This document shows positions 1 through 6,962 of a stretch of 17,410 nt of DNA, in pieces. The DNA comes from DATDRQ01 sp035291645 (GTDB taxonomy: Bacteria; Chloroflexota; Anaerolineae; Anaerolineales; UBA4823). Made by a program: the position numbers and the translations under genes. The notes below the pieces were generated by a model, which had not been told where the DNA came from, searched no databases, and worked only from the letters and a program-made list of their open reading frames with translations. Location: the NCBI GenBank assembly GCA_035291645.1, contig DATDRQ010000162.1, positions 1 to 17,410 on the forward strand, written 5' to 3'. Every line of letters starts with the position of its first letter. Position 1 is the stretch's first letter.

Positions 1-251
1 TGGCGCTGGACGCGGAACCCGTTCACCCAGGCCTCGCCGGAGGTCGGCAGCAAGAGGGTCGTGAGGATCTTGATCAGGGTGGTCTTGCCCGCCCCGTTGG
101 GTCCCAGCAACCCGAAGATCTCACCGGGGCACACTTCCAGCGTGACGCCCTTCAAGGCTTCGACGCTGCTGCGAAATGACTTAAACAGACCTTTTCGCTG
201 GCGGACTTGATACGTTTTGGAGAGGTTTTCTACCCAGACGGTACCGGTCAT
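1..251 (-). CDS. ABC transporter ATP-binding protein (partial, N-terminus)
   Basis: Reading the minus strand from the ATG at 251 gives 83 codons that run off the left edge of the window. The visible part begins MTGTVWVENLSKTY and carries a Walker A motif, GPNGAGKTT, at about residues 53-61, followed by LIKILTTLLLPTSGEAWVNG. This is typical of ABC-2 type exporter ATPases (DrrA/CcmA-like), which power export of drugs, lipids or polysaccharides from the cytoplasmic face. The ABC signature, Walker B and H-loop lie outside the window, so the subfamily and substrate cannot be read. It lies 54 nt downstream of the acetyltransferase gene on the same strand and is probably co-transcribed with it. No good Shine-Dalgarno precedes the ATG, so translation may be weak or coupled. 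Confidence 0.9.
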   Translation of the reverse strand, partial: MTGTVWVENLSKTYQVRQRKGLFKSFRSSVEALKGVTLEVCPGEIFGLLGPNGAGKTTLIKILTTLLLPTSGEAWVNGFRVQR

Positions 252-305
252 AGGGTTACTCGGAGAGGATGAGCCGGGATCAGCATGGAGAGCCTCGAGA
301 CCGTC

Positions 306-1355
306 TCATGATTCGGCAAGTCCATCGGCTGCTCTGGCGGTTCGATCTGGACTTGCCGTTTCCCGGCTCAAGGGGATGGACATCCAGATCAGAGTCTGCT
401 GGATGTGAAAGCCGGCCGCTTCGAAGGCAGCCTGTCCACGCCTGGCGGGGAAATCCAGGGTCATGCGCGCCATCCCGCCCAGCTCCCAGCGGGCATGGGG
501 CAGCAGGGTGGAAATAGCCCGGTCTTCCGTCTCAGGGGAACAGGCCAGCCACAGATGGTCGGCGTGATGGAGGTGAGGCTGCCAGGAAAGCACACCAAGC
601 AAGTCCTTCTCCTGGGTGGCGGCCCACTGCTTGATAACGGTATCGTTGAATAAACGATAAACGCGGCCTGCCAACCCCGGCTGGAGGGTGTTGAGGTTGA
701 AAGGCATGTGCCAGGTGAGCGCAGGTGGGTAGAGGCTCTTCAACCAGATACGCTGTTGTGACCAGTGTTGCCTTTGCCGGTGGGTGACGGCGATGCCAGG
801 CGGGGGCTTAACCTGTAGCGGCGGTTCGTGATTCCTGCCCAGAACGCCAGATTCCCAGGTGGAACGCCGGGCCTGTTCACCAAATCCCAGCGATTGATAC
901 AGGTCGAATGCAGCCAGGTTCTCCTCCCGCACGTGCAGCCAGATGGAAGCTGCACCCCGGCTGCGCGCATGCTCTAGAGCAGTCATGGTCATCGATCGGG
1001 CGATGCCTCGCCGCCGGTAGCTCGGGTCGACCGCCACGTTGGCGATCAGGTAGTAGCGCCGGCCCTGGCTGAGGAAAGGGATCAGGCTGAGATTGCCGGC
1101 CAGGTAGCCGTTCTCTTCCCACACGTACCCGGTCAACGGCATGGAGACGTGGTCGGCGACGGCGGAAGCCCAACGCAGGTAGCGCGGGTTGCGCGCCGCG
1201 GCGTGCATTTGTTGGACGTAGCGCCGGCCGTCTTCGTCCAGCGTGTCGGCAAAACAGGTCTCCACCAGGTCGGCGACTGCGTTCAGGTCACGGCCTACGT
1301 CGAACGGGCGCAAGTGGCTGGAGGGAGAGGTCAGGGTTTGGGAAATAGCTGTCAT
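306..1355 (-). CDS. GNAT-family N-acetyltransferase, 349 aa
   Basis: Likely transfers an acetyl group from acetyl-CoA to an unidentified amine. The acetyl-CoA binding core is clear at residues 101-165: the strand YYLIANVAVDP, then the pyrophosphate loop RRRGIA at 114-119, a helix, and the terminal NLAAFDLYQSLGF segment that closes GNAT folds. Residues 170-349 have no motif I can name; the length suggests a second, degenerate GNAT-like domain, as in tandem GNAT proteins. The ATG at 1355 is the first start after a conserved leader element (1367-1426); the Shine-Dalgarno is poor (AAAGAAG). The ABC ATPase gene follows 54 nt downstream on the same strand. Substrate unknown. Confidence 0.85.
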   Translation of the reverse strand: MTAISQTLTSPSSHLRPFDVGRDLNAVADLVETCFADTLDEDGRRYVQQMHAAARNPRYLRWASAVADHVSMPLTGYVWEENGYLAGNLSLIPFLSQGRRYYLIANVAVDPSYRRRGIARSMTMTALEHARSRGAASIWLHVREENLAAFDLYQSLGFGEQARRSTWESGVLGRNHEPPLQVKPPPGIAVTHRQRQHWSQQRIWLKSLYPPALTWHMPFNLNTLQPGLAGRVYRLFNDTVIKQWAATQEKDLLGVLSWQPHLHHADHLWLACSPETEDRAISTLLPHARWELGGMARMTLDFPARRGQAAFEAAGFHIQQTLIWMSIPLSRETASPDRTARAADGLAES

Positions 1356-1366
1356 CGCCGGTGCTT

Positions 1367-1426
1367 CTTTATTGATACGACGGTCTTCGCACCCTTACGC
1401 GTGGTCCGGAAACCGCGCCCAACTTA
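1367..1426 (-). promoter_or_regulatory. Repeated 5' leader element, copy A (before GNAT gene)
   Basis: On the minus strand this block reads TAAGTTGGGCGCGGT, then TTCCGGACCACGC, a variable stretch, then GACCGTCGTATCAATAAAG, ending 11 nt before the acetyltransferase start. The plus-strand core GGTCCGGAAACC (1403-1414) can fold as a small hairpin. The block is shared with copies before rplL (12616-12681) and rplA (14193-14251). Conserved position just upstream of a start codon suggests an RNA-level control element; it matches no family I can name. Confidence 0.6.
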
Positions 1427-1459
1427 TACGTTGCTTTCGCCTCAAAATTAACCCATTTT

Positions 1460-1506
1460 AACCGATCGCTGGGTCTTCGGTTAGGAAGAAGACGGTTATT
1501 CGTCTT
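1460..1506. other. Two small inverted repeats in the divergent GNAT/nurA intergenic region
   Basis: Plus strand AACCGA (1460-1465) pairs with TCGGTT (1477-1482), and AAGACG (1489-1494) pairs with CGTCTT (1501-1506) across a 6-nt loop. Neither is followed by a convincing T-run in a sensible direction, so I do not call terminators. They could be operator or transcript-end structures between the divergent genes. Confidence 0.35.
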
Positions 1507-1545
1507 GATGGTTTCTTTATAAACTCTTGCTTCCTGCTGCGGCCC

Positions 1546-1574
1546 TTGCGCCGGTGGAGTTCAGGCTGTACAAT
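1546..1574 (+). promoter_or_regulatory. Putative promoter of the nurA-herA operon
   Basis: A -10-like TACAAT at 1569-1574 lies 17 nt after a weak -35-like TTGCGC at 1546-1551. The -10 is good, the -35 matches the sigma-A consensus only at TTG. It is 50 nt upstream of the nurA ATG, with a LexA-like box beginning 4 nt after the -10. Confidence 0.45.
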
Positions 1575-1577
1575 ACT

Positions 1578-1591
1578 CAAACAAGTGTTCT
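1578..1591 (-). promoter_or_regulatory. LexA-like operator candidate at the nurA promoter
   Basis: Read on the minus strand the site is AGAACACTTGTTTG, one mismatch from GAAC-N4-GTTC, the known box of Gram-positive-type LexA. It overlaps the expected transcription start of nurA, where a bound repressor would block initiation. It shares AGAACANNTGT with the two boxes near 8.9 kb. Binding is inferred only. Confidence 0.4.
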
Positions 1592-1623
1592 GAGTTCCGC
1601 GGCCGGCTATCAATGGAGAACGC

Positions 1624-2817
1624 ATGAGCCTGGATTTCCAACAAATCCGCAACCAGGTCAAGCAGCTCGGAGAGCATGCTCATACCCGCCAAATGGAAAG
1701 CCAGGAAAGGCTGGCCAGGGCGCGCCTGTTGCTCGACAGCCATGCCGCCAACCTGGACGGGCTGCGCCAGAAAGTCCAGCGTGTGGTGCGGGAGTATGAT
1801 GCGAGCCTGCGCTGTGCTTTACCTGAAAAAGAGCTGCTCAATGACCACTTTGCGCTACCTGCGTTGCCAGCACAAGCCACGGTCCTGGCCGCGGATGGTT
1901 CCCAGATCTTCCCCGACCGGCATGCCCAGGTGGATTTTGGACTGATCAATGTCGGGGTAATCCAGGCCTGTTATGGCTCTCAGGCCGCTCCCCAAATTCA
2001 CGTGACCAGCCGCCTGCTGTACGATGATGATTTATATTCTTCGAGCGGTATCCTCAGCGACTCCCTCCTGGCCCTGCGCCGAGACCTGAGTGAGCGTACT
2101 ACTCTGGCGAAGATTGCAGTCGGGGCGACTCCTCCGGTGGTCACCTTTACCGATGGCCTGATGGAGATCTGGGGCGCCAGGGACTTGAATACACCGGAGG
2201 AAGTCTCGGAATTTCAAAAGAGCCTGAACGAGTATCTGGACGTGCTGACCCACATGCAGGCTTTGAGCGTGCTCACTGCCGGCTACGTGGACAGCCCGCG
2301 CTCCTCCCTGGTAGTGCGGTTGTTAGAAGTCGCCATGACGCCAGATTCCGAACTGCCGAATATTAAGAAAATCCAGCCCTTGAGGGGAATTACTGATATT
2401 GATCTGTATTACCCTTTATTAAGCGAGGGCGAGCGATCCCCGGTCTTCTCGGTGCAGTCCCCCTCGATAAAAGTGTATAAAGGACCTCTGGCTTTGCATT
2501 TCTTCTACGTCAACGTGGGCCGGCCTGGCAGTCCCAGCCTGGCGCGGGTGGAGATCCCGGCCTGGGTGGCGGAGAACCCTGCCTGGGTGGACCTGCTGCA
2601 ATCTATCCTGGTCGACCAATGCCGTATCATGGGTTCTCGCAATTACCCTTACCTGCTGCACCGCGCCCACGAGACCGCCGTGGTGACTCTCTCGGAAAAA
2701 GAGCAGGTGGTCCAGATGATCGCCTTCGAGCTCAGCCGGCACGGCATCAGGGTGGGGGGAAAATCTCAGAAACAGTCAGCCAAGGATTTACCCGGCAGAA
2801 AGAGGTATGGAGTATGA
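1624..2817 (+). CDS. nurA: NurA-family DNA nuclease, 397 aa
   Basis: NurA proteins are Mn-dependent nucleases with 5'-3' exonuclease activity that work with the HerA translocase in DNA-end processing. Family landmarks seen here are ADGSQIFPDRH with candidate metal ligand D91, the strand VVTFTDGLMEIWG with D177, and the C-terminal YPYLLHRAHETAVVTLSEKE at residues 341-360, matching the conserved Tyr-Pro/His block of the NurA domain. Residues 1-60 are helical and coiled-coil-like. Start: ATG at 1624 with GGAGA just upstream. The stop overlaps the next gene as ATGA, implying translational coupling; herA lies 1.3 kb downstream on the same strand, which strongly supports the assignment. The catalytic residue list is from family knowledge and not verified by alignment. 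Confidence 0.85.
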   Translation: MSLDFQQIRNQVKQLGEHAHTRQMESQERLARARLLLDSHAANLDGLRQKVQRVVREYDASLRCALPEKELLNDHFALPALPAQATVLAADGSQIFPDRHAQVDFGLINVGVIQACYGSQAAPQIHVTSRLLYDDDLYSSSGILSDSLLALRRDLSERTTLAKIAVGATPPVVTFTDGLMEIWGARDLNTPEEVSEFQKSLNEYLDVLTHMQALSVLTAGYVDSPRSSLVVRLLEVAMTPDSELPNIKKIQPLRGITDIDLYYPLLSEGERSPVFSVQSPSIKVYKGPLALHFFYVNVGRPGSPSLARVEIPAWVAENPAWVDLLQSILVDQCRIMGSRNYPYLLHRAHETAVVTLSEKEQVVQMIAFELSRHGIRVGGKSQKQSAKDLPGRKRYGV

Positions 2818-3425
2818 CAACGCTCGAGATCGGTCGTTTGCTGCGCGCCAGCACCTCCGGCTTCGTGGTCGGCTGCCGCGTCTCGCAGCTGGAGGCGCCT
2901 TCCTTCGGCTGCCTGGTGCGCGTCCCGCTCGAGGCAGGCTATGCGGTGTACGGGTTGATCCACGACATCCACATCGACGACGACGGGCTGGTGCGCCAAC
3001 TGGTCACCGCCGAGGGTATTGACGAAGCGGTGATCGCCGACAACCGCCTGAACCGCAACCTGCCGATCGAGATGAGCGTGCTGGCGGTCGGGTACGAGCA
3101 GGACGGGCGCATTCACCACCTGCTGCCGCCGCGCCCGCCGCTCAGCCTGGACTGCATCTACCTGTGCGGCGAGGAGGAAGTTCGCGCCTTCACCAGTCAA
3201 GAGCGCTTCGGTTACTTCCGCCACATCCTGCGCGCCCAGGATATCCCAGCCAGCGAGCTGCTGGCGGCGCACATGGCCCAGGCCCAGGCCGCCCACGCCT
3301 CGCGCGGCAACCCGGACTGGTCCCTGCAGGCCACCCAGGAGCTGATCGTACTGCTGCGGGACGATTACCCCACCCTGATGCAGGTGCTTGGAGCGGTTTC
3401 CGATACCGGAATCCCCCATTATTAA
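2814..3425 (+). CDS. Stand-alone HAS-barrel-like protein of the HerA-NurA operon, 203 aa
   Basis: No standard gene name recognised. The ATG at 2814 overlaps the nurA stop (ATGA). Residues 5-60 (EIGRLLRAS...VYGLIHDIHI) align by eye with the N-terminal barrel of the HerA protein encoded downstream (IGYLVGGG...FYGLVTDLQL): both have an initial IG-x-L, a Pro/Gly turn, and YGL-x-x-D at similar spacing. Later parts also correspond (LLPPRPPLSLDCIYL versus PVKTVPPHHAPVFLA). There is no Walker A or B motif, so it lacks an ATPase. HAS barrels in HerA and F1-ATPase form a crown on the hexamer and can bind partners. I infer a structural or regulatory partner of the HerA-NurA complex. The C-terminal 60 residues are helical with no motif. 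Confidence 0.6.
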   Translation: MTTLEIGRLLRASTSGFVVGCRVSQLEAPSFGCLVRVPLEAGYAVYGLIHDIHIDDDGLVRQLVTAEGIDEAVIADNRLNRNLPIEMSVLAVGYEQDGRIHHLLPPRPPLSLDCIYLCGEEEVRAFTSQERFGYFRHILRAQDIPASELLAAHMAQAQAAHASRGNPDWSLQATQELIVLLRDDYPTLMQVLGAVSDTGIPHY

Positions 3426-3448
3426 CTGGTATCCACGAGGAGCAACCA

Positions 3449-3751
3449 ATGGACCGATACGAATCATTACGTGAAAAAATTATACCGATCTTAAGGCCGT
3501 ATGCGAGACATGTAGCTGTATTTGGCTCTTATGTGCGTGGCGAAATGAATCCAGATAGCGATATCGATATTCTCGTGGAATTAAAACCATCTGAAGAGCG
3601 CCCCCCGCTCGGTTTAATTTGGTTTGGCATAGAAGAAGAGTTGAGCAAAATCCTCGGTAGAGAAGTCGACCTAGTTACCGAAAATAGTCTCAGCCCATAT
3701 ATTCGCCCTTATGTTGAGAACGAAAAGGTCACCATCTATGAAGAAAGATGA
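3449..3751 (+). CDS. MNT-type nucleotidyltransferase antitoxin, 100 aa
   Basis: A minimal nucleotidyltransferase (MNT, MntA-like). The signature GSYVRGEMNPDSDIDILVEL spans residues 26-45: GS, then RG, then the paired metal-binding acidic residues D38 and D40. In characterised HEPN-MNT modules this enzyme AMPylates a tyrosine in the HEPN RNase and neutralises it. Length fits the family. The ATG at 3449 is preceded by GAGGAG. It lies 23 nt after the HAS-barrel gene, and its last 14 nt overlap the HEPN frame, the usual layout for these pairs. The coding region is visibly more AT-rich than its flanking genes, suggesting the module was inserted into the nurA-herA operon by transfer. Confidence 0.9.
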   Translation: MDRYESLREKIIPILRPYARHVAVFGSYVRGEMNPDSDIDILVELKPSEERPPLGLIWFGIEEELSKILGREVDLVTENSLSPYIRPYVENEKVTIYEER

Positions 3752-4085
3752 TGTAGTCTATTTACATCACGTCTTAGATGCGATCCACAGGATAGATACA
3801 TACGTCCAAGGAATATCCAAAGAGGCTTTTTTTCAAAAAGAATGACTGCAGGATGGCGTGATCCGACAGTTAGAGATAATTGGCGAGGCGAGCCGCAACC
3901 TTTCTGATGAGTTTCGGGAAGACAATCCGGAAATACCTTGGAGCCAGATCATCGGGATGCGCAATCGCATTGTCCATGCGTACTTCAACGTCGATCTTGA
4001 AATCACCTGGGGAATCGTGACCATGGATCTGCCGATTCTGAAGGAATATCTCATTACTCTTCTCGAAGAGAAACGTGGAAAGTAA
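3738..4085 (+). pseudogene. HEPN (DUF86) toxin gene interrupted by an in-frame TGA
   Basis: The frame opens at ATG 3738 inside the end of the MNT gene and reads MKKDDVVYLHHVLDAIHRIDTYV through residue 35, then meets TGA at 3843-3845. The same frame continues without shift into LQDGVIRQLEIIGEASRNLS and the HEPN catalytic motif RNRIVHAY (R-x4-H-x-Y; R75, H80, Y82 by read-through numbering), ending at 4085. The Tyr is the residue AMPylated by MNT in studied pairs. Full length would be 115 residues, normal for the family. Re-initiation at GTG 3858 could make a 75-residue C-terminal piece containing the RNase motif but lacking the first helix. It may be a nonsense mutation, a local pair of indels, or an assembly error beside the A- and T-rich runs. 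Confidence 0.8.
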
Positions 4086-4116
4086 TCGTAATCATAAAAG
4101 GTTCGAGGGTTGACCT

Positions 4117-5814
4117 ATGGATGATAAATACCCGTCAATCGGATATTTGGTCGGCGGCGGGCTGAAGGAGAACCTGCGCGTGCGCCTGACCGTGCCGGCG
4201 AACAAGATCCAGGAAGGCGCCTTCGTGGTGATCAAGAGCGGCGCCTGGCAGTTCTACGGCCTGGTGACCGACCTGCAGCTGGGCTCGACCGACCCTCGCT
4301 TCGCCGACGAGCAGAGCGAGGCGCGCTTCCCGGCCCAGCTGGCCCAATTGCTCCATGGCCAGACGCTGTACACCAACTTGGAAGTACTGCCGGCCCTGAT
4401 GTTCGCGACCGGCCCGGCGCCGGATTCACCCGACTACCCGGCCTGGCTGGCAGACATTGGGGATCAGACCCCGCGCCCGCTGCCCGTCAAGACCGTCCCG
4501 CCGCACCACGCCCCGGTGTTCCTGGCCAGCCAAGGCGACATCGCCGAGATCTTCGGGAAATCTACCGAGAGCGGCAACTTCGTCATCGGTTATACCCGCG
4601 AGCAGGGGCACCCGGTCTGCCTCAACCTGGACAAGTTCGTGCAGCGCTCCTCGGGGGTGTTTGGCGCTACCGGCACCGGCAAATCCTTCCTCACCCGCCT
4701 GGTACTGGCCGGGCTGATCCAATATAACCGCGCCTCCGTCCTGATCTTCGACATGCACAACGAATATGGCTATGATGATACCGCCTCGGATACCGGCGAA
4801 ACTGTGACGGGTTTGAAGACCAGGTTCGCAGCCCGGGTGCGCGTGGTCGGCCTGGGCCAGGGGGCCCAGATCCGCAACCAGATCCCGGACTTCAACCTGG
4901 AGTTCGCCATGAGCGACATCCACCCGGAGGACATCGAGCTGCTCACCCGCGAGCTGAACCTCAAGGAGACCACCCCCACCACCCTGGAAGCACTGGTCAA
5001 CACCAACGGTCGGGACGGCTGGTTCGCCGCGTTCCGCGAGATGGAGAACGGGGCGATGATCGAGGATGACCATGGCAGGAAGATGCCTGCCCCCAACAGC
5101 GTAGCCGCCTGGGCCAACCAGGCCGGGGTAAATGTGATGGCCGCCGAGGGCCTGCACTCGAAGCTGGGCCGCGTCTTCCGCCTGCCCTACATCGTCGAGC
5201 GCCCGGCCAGCGATGGAATTGGGGAGATCATCCGGGCATTGGAGGCCGGCCAGCACATCGTCCTGTCCTTCGGGCGGCACGAGAGCGACCTGGATTACCT
5301 GCTGGTCAGCAATCTGCTGACCCGGCGCATCCGCCAGGCCTGGGAGAAGCGCACCAACGAGTTCCGCACCAGCGGGAAGGACGAACCACGCCCGCTGGTG
5401 ATCGTGCTCGAAGAGGCGCATAAACTGCTCAACCGCGATATGGCAGCCCAGACAACCTTCAGCACGATCGCCCGCGAGATGCGCAAGTACTACGTTACCT
5501 TGCTGATCGTCGACCAGCGCCCCTCGCAGATTTACGACGAGGTCATGTCACAGCTGGGTACGCGCGTTTCTGGCTGGCTGGGCGACGAAGACGATATCCG
5601 CGCCGTGCTATCCGGTCTGGCGGGGCGGGACGCGCTGCGCGGCATGCTGGCCCGCTTGCAGCCTAAGGAAGAAGTCCTGCTGCTGGGCTGGGGGGTGCCC
5701 ATGCCGCTGCCGGTGCGCTCGCGCCGCTACGATGCGGCCTTCTGGAGCGACCTGCAGGGCAAGGATTCCGGCCGCCGCAGCGAGGGGCATATCTTGAAGG
5801 AGCTGGGCTTCTAA
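4117..5814 (+). CDS. herA: HerA-like DNA translocase ATPase, 565 aa
   Basis: HerA ATPases are FtsK/HerA-superfamily hexamers that pump duplex DNA and, with NurA, resect DNA ends. Visible in order: an N-terminal HAS barrel (residues about 5-95), Walker A GATGTGKS at 183-190, a second ATPase-core strand VLIFDMHNEYG near 208-218, Walker B VIVLEEAH with acidic E432-E433, and the sensor-like segment VDQRPSQI at 465-472. The ATG at 4117 has GAGGG seven bases upstream. Length is close to that of archaeal HerA. It lies 31 nt after the HEPN remnant and is the last gene of the nurA operon. HerA homologues also occur in phage-defence systems with other effectors, but nurA in the same operon argues for end processing. 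Confidence 0.88.
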   Translation: MDDKYPSIGYLVGGGLKENLRVRLTVPANKIQEGAFVVIKSGAWQFYGLVTDLQLGSTDPRFADEQSEARFPAQLAQLLHGQTLYTNLEVLPALMFATGPAPDSPDYPAWLADIGDQTPRPLPVKTVPPHHAPVFLASQGDIAEIFGKSTESGNFVIGYTREQGHPVCLNLDKFVQRSSGVFGATGTGKSFLTRLVLAGLIQYNRASVLIFDMHNEYGYDDTASDTGETVTGLKTRFAARVRVVGLGQGAQIRNQIPDFNLEFAMSDIHPEDIELLTRELNLKETTPTTLEALVNTNGRDGWFAAFREMENGAMIEDDHGRKMPAPNSVAAWANQAGVNVMAAEGLHSKLGRVFRLPYIVERPASDGIGEIIRALEAGQHIVLSFGRHESDLDYLLVSNLLTRRIRQAWEKRTNEFRTSGKDEPRPLVIVLEEAHKLLNRDMAAQTTFSTIAREMRKYYVTLLIVDQRPSQIYDEVMSQLGTRVSGWLGDEDDIRAVLSGLAGRDALRGMLARLQPKEEVLLLGWGVPMPLPVRSRRYDAAFWSDLQGKDSGRRSEGHILKELGF

Positions 5815-5855
5815 CCGCATAATAATCAAAGTGTCCTATCAACTGTTAATATTCC

Positions 5856-5922
5856 AGTTCGCAGTGGTGACTTCTGTCGCTCTTACGGTCTTGAATCCGA
5901 CTGAAGTCGTCACTACTAAACT
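5856..5922. repeat. REP-like imperfect inverted repeat
   Basis: The left arm (5856-5879) and right arm (5898-5922) are near-complementary around an 18-nt loop, with a 3-nt gap: GTGGTGACTTCTGTCG against CGACTGAAGTCGTCACTAC. The right arm contains the smaller palindrome CGACTGAAGTCG. The element sits in the 157-nt space between herA and the beta-propeller gene; no T-run follows, so it looks more like a REP/MITE-type element than a terminator. Confidence 0.5.
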
Positions 5923-5971
5923 TCTAAATGAGAGTAGACGGACCACTTTAATTGATGGATGAGAGGTGTTA

Positions 5972-6958
5972 ATGGCGGAAATACTTGCAATTGCAGCTTC
6001 GGCGCCGGGCCTGGTGGTCGCCGATAAGCAGACCGGCGAATGGATGGTCAGGCAGCGTAGTCTCGAAAACCAGGCGGTTACCAGCCTGGTCGCTGATGGC
6101 AGGCAGATGCTTGCTGGGACGCGGGATGGGATTTACCGCTCCGTCGACCTGGGACAGACCTGGGCCGAAGCAAACGATGGCCTTTCGATCCGCCACGTTC
6201 GCTGGCTATCCCTGCACCCGGATTTCCCCGAACGGGTCTTCGCCGGGACCGAGCCGGCCGGCATCTTCGTCTCTCACGATTTTGGGAGCAGCTGGCGCTC
6301 CTGCCCGGAGGTCGAAGAGATGCGCGAGCGTTATGGCTGGTCCTTGCCCTACTCGCCGGAGTCCGGCTGCGTGCGCGGTTTTACCTTCCAGGCAGAGCGC
6401 GGCTACGCGGCCGTTGAAGATGGCTGCGTGCTGGTCTCCAAAGACGCAGGGGAGACCTGGGGATTGGCGCAGGGTAGCCGCGGTTACCCGGACCACGGTC
6501 CGCAGCAGGGATTCGTCCACTCGGACGTGCACTCGATCGCCATCCAGCCTGCCTCCCCCGAGCGGGTGGCCGCGCCAACCGGCGGCGGCTTCTACTCGTC
6601 GAACGATGGCGGGAAGACCTGGGTTGACCTGTATCGCTACCACTATTCCCGGGCAGTCTGGCTCGATCCAGGCGATCTTGATCGCATGATCCTCGGACCA
6701 GCCGATGGCGTCGACCGGGACGGGCGCATCGAGGAGACGCGCGACGGCGGGCGCACCTGGCTGAACGCTTCGCGTGGGCTGCAGGTACCCTGGCGGAATC
6801 ACATGGTCGAGCGCTTCGCCCAGGCCGGCGGTGAATTGCTGGCGGTGCTCTCGAACGGCGTGCTGCTGGCGGCGGATATCTCTGAGCTGGCCTGGCGCCG
6901 GATTCTCCCGGAGGTGAAGGGCATTAACGCGGCCATCGCCATCCGTGTCGAGGAATAA
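5972..6958 (+). CDS. Asp-box (BNR/sialidase-like) beta-propeller protein, 328 aa
   Basis: Five Asp-box motifs (S/T-x-D-x-G-x-x-W) are seen: SVDLGQTW (57-64), SHDFGSSW (101-108), SKDAGETW (156-163), SNDGGKTW (210-217) and TRDGGRTW (256-263). Such repeats mark the turns of six- or seven-bladed propellers found in sialidases, Vps10-type proteins and many glycosidase-like proteins. I see no catalytic arginine triad or signal peptide, so a cytoplasmic propeller without known activity is the safest reading. ATG 5972 has GAGAGG six bases upstream and is preferred over the GTG two codons earlier. The gene ends 4 nt before the dehydrogenase start, so the two form an operon. Confidence 0.8.
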   Translation: MAEILAIAASAPGLVVADKQTGEWMVRQRSLENQAVTSLVADGRQMLAGTRDGIYRSVDLGQTWAEANDGLSIRHVRWLSLHPDFPERVFAGTEPAGIFVSHDFGSSWRSCPEVEEMRERYGWSLPYSPESGCVRGFTFQAERGYAAVEDGCVLVSKDAGETWGLAQGSRGYPDHGPQQGFVHSDVHSIAIQPASPERVAAPTGGGFYSSNDGGKTWVDLYRYHYSRAVWLDPGDLDRMILGPADGVDRDGRIEETRDGGRTWLNASRGLQVPWRNHMVERFAQAGGELLAVLSNGVLLAADISELAWRRILPEVKGINAAIAIRVEE

Positions 6959-6962
6959 CCTC

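Noticed and set aside
3843..3845. TGA in HEPN as a selenocysteine codon
   Set aside because: No SECIS-like hairpin directly after it, and HEPN proteins have no selenocysteine at this place.
4426..5421. Long minus-strand open frame (331 codons)
   Set aside because: It lies opposite herA, whose motifs are intact; the reverse frame has no recognisable domain and reflects GC-rich codon bias.
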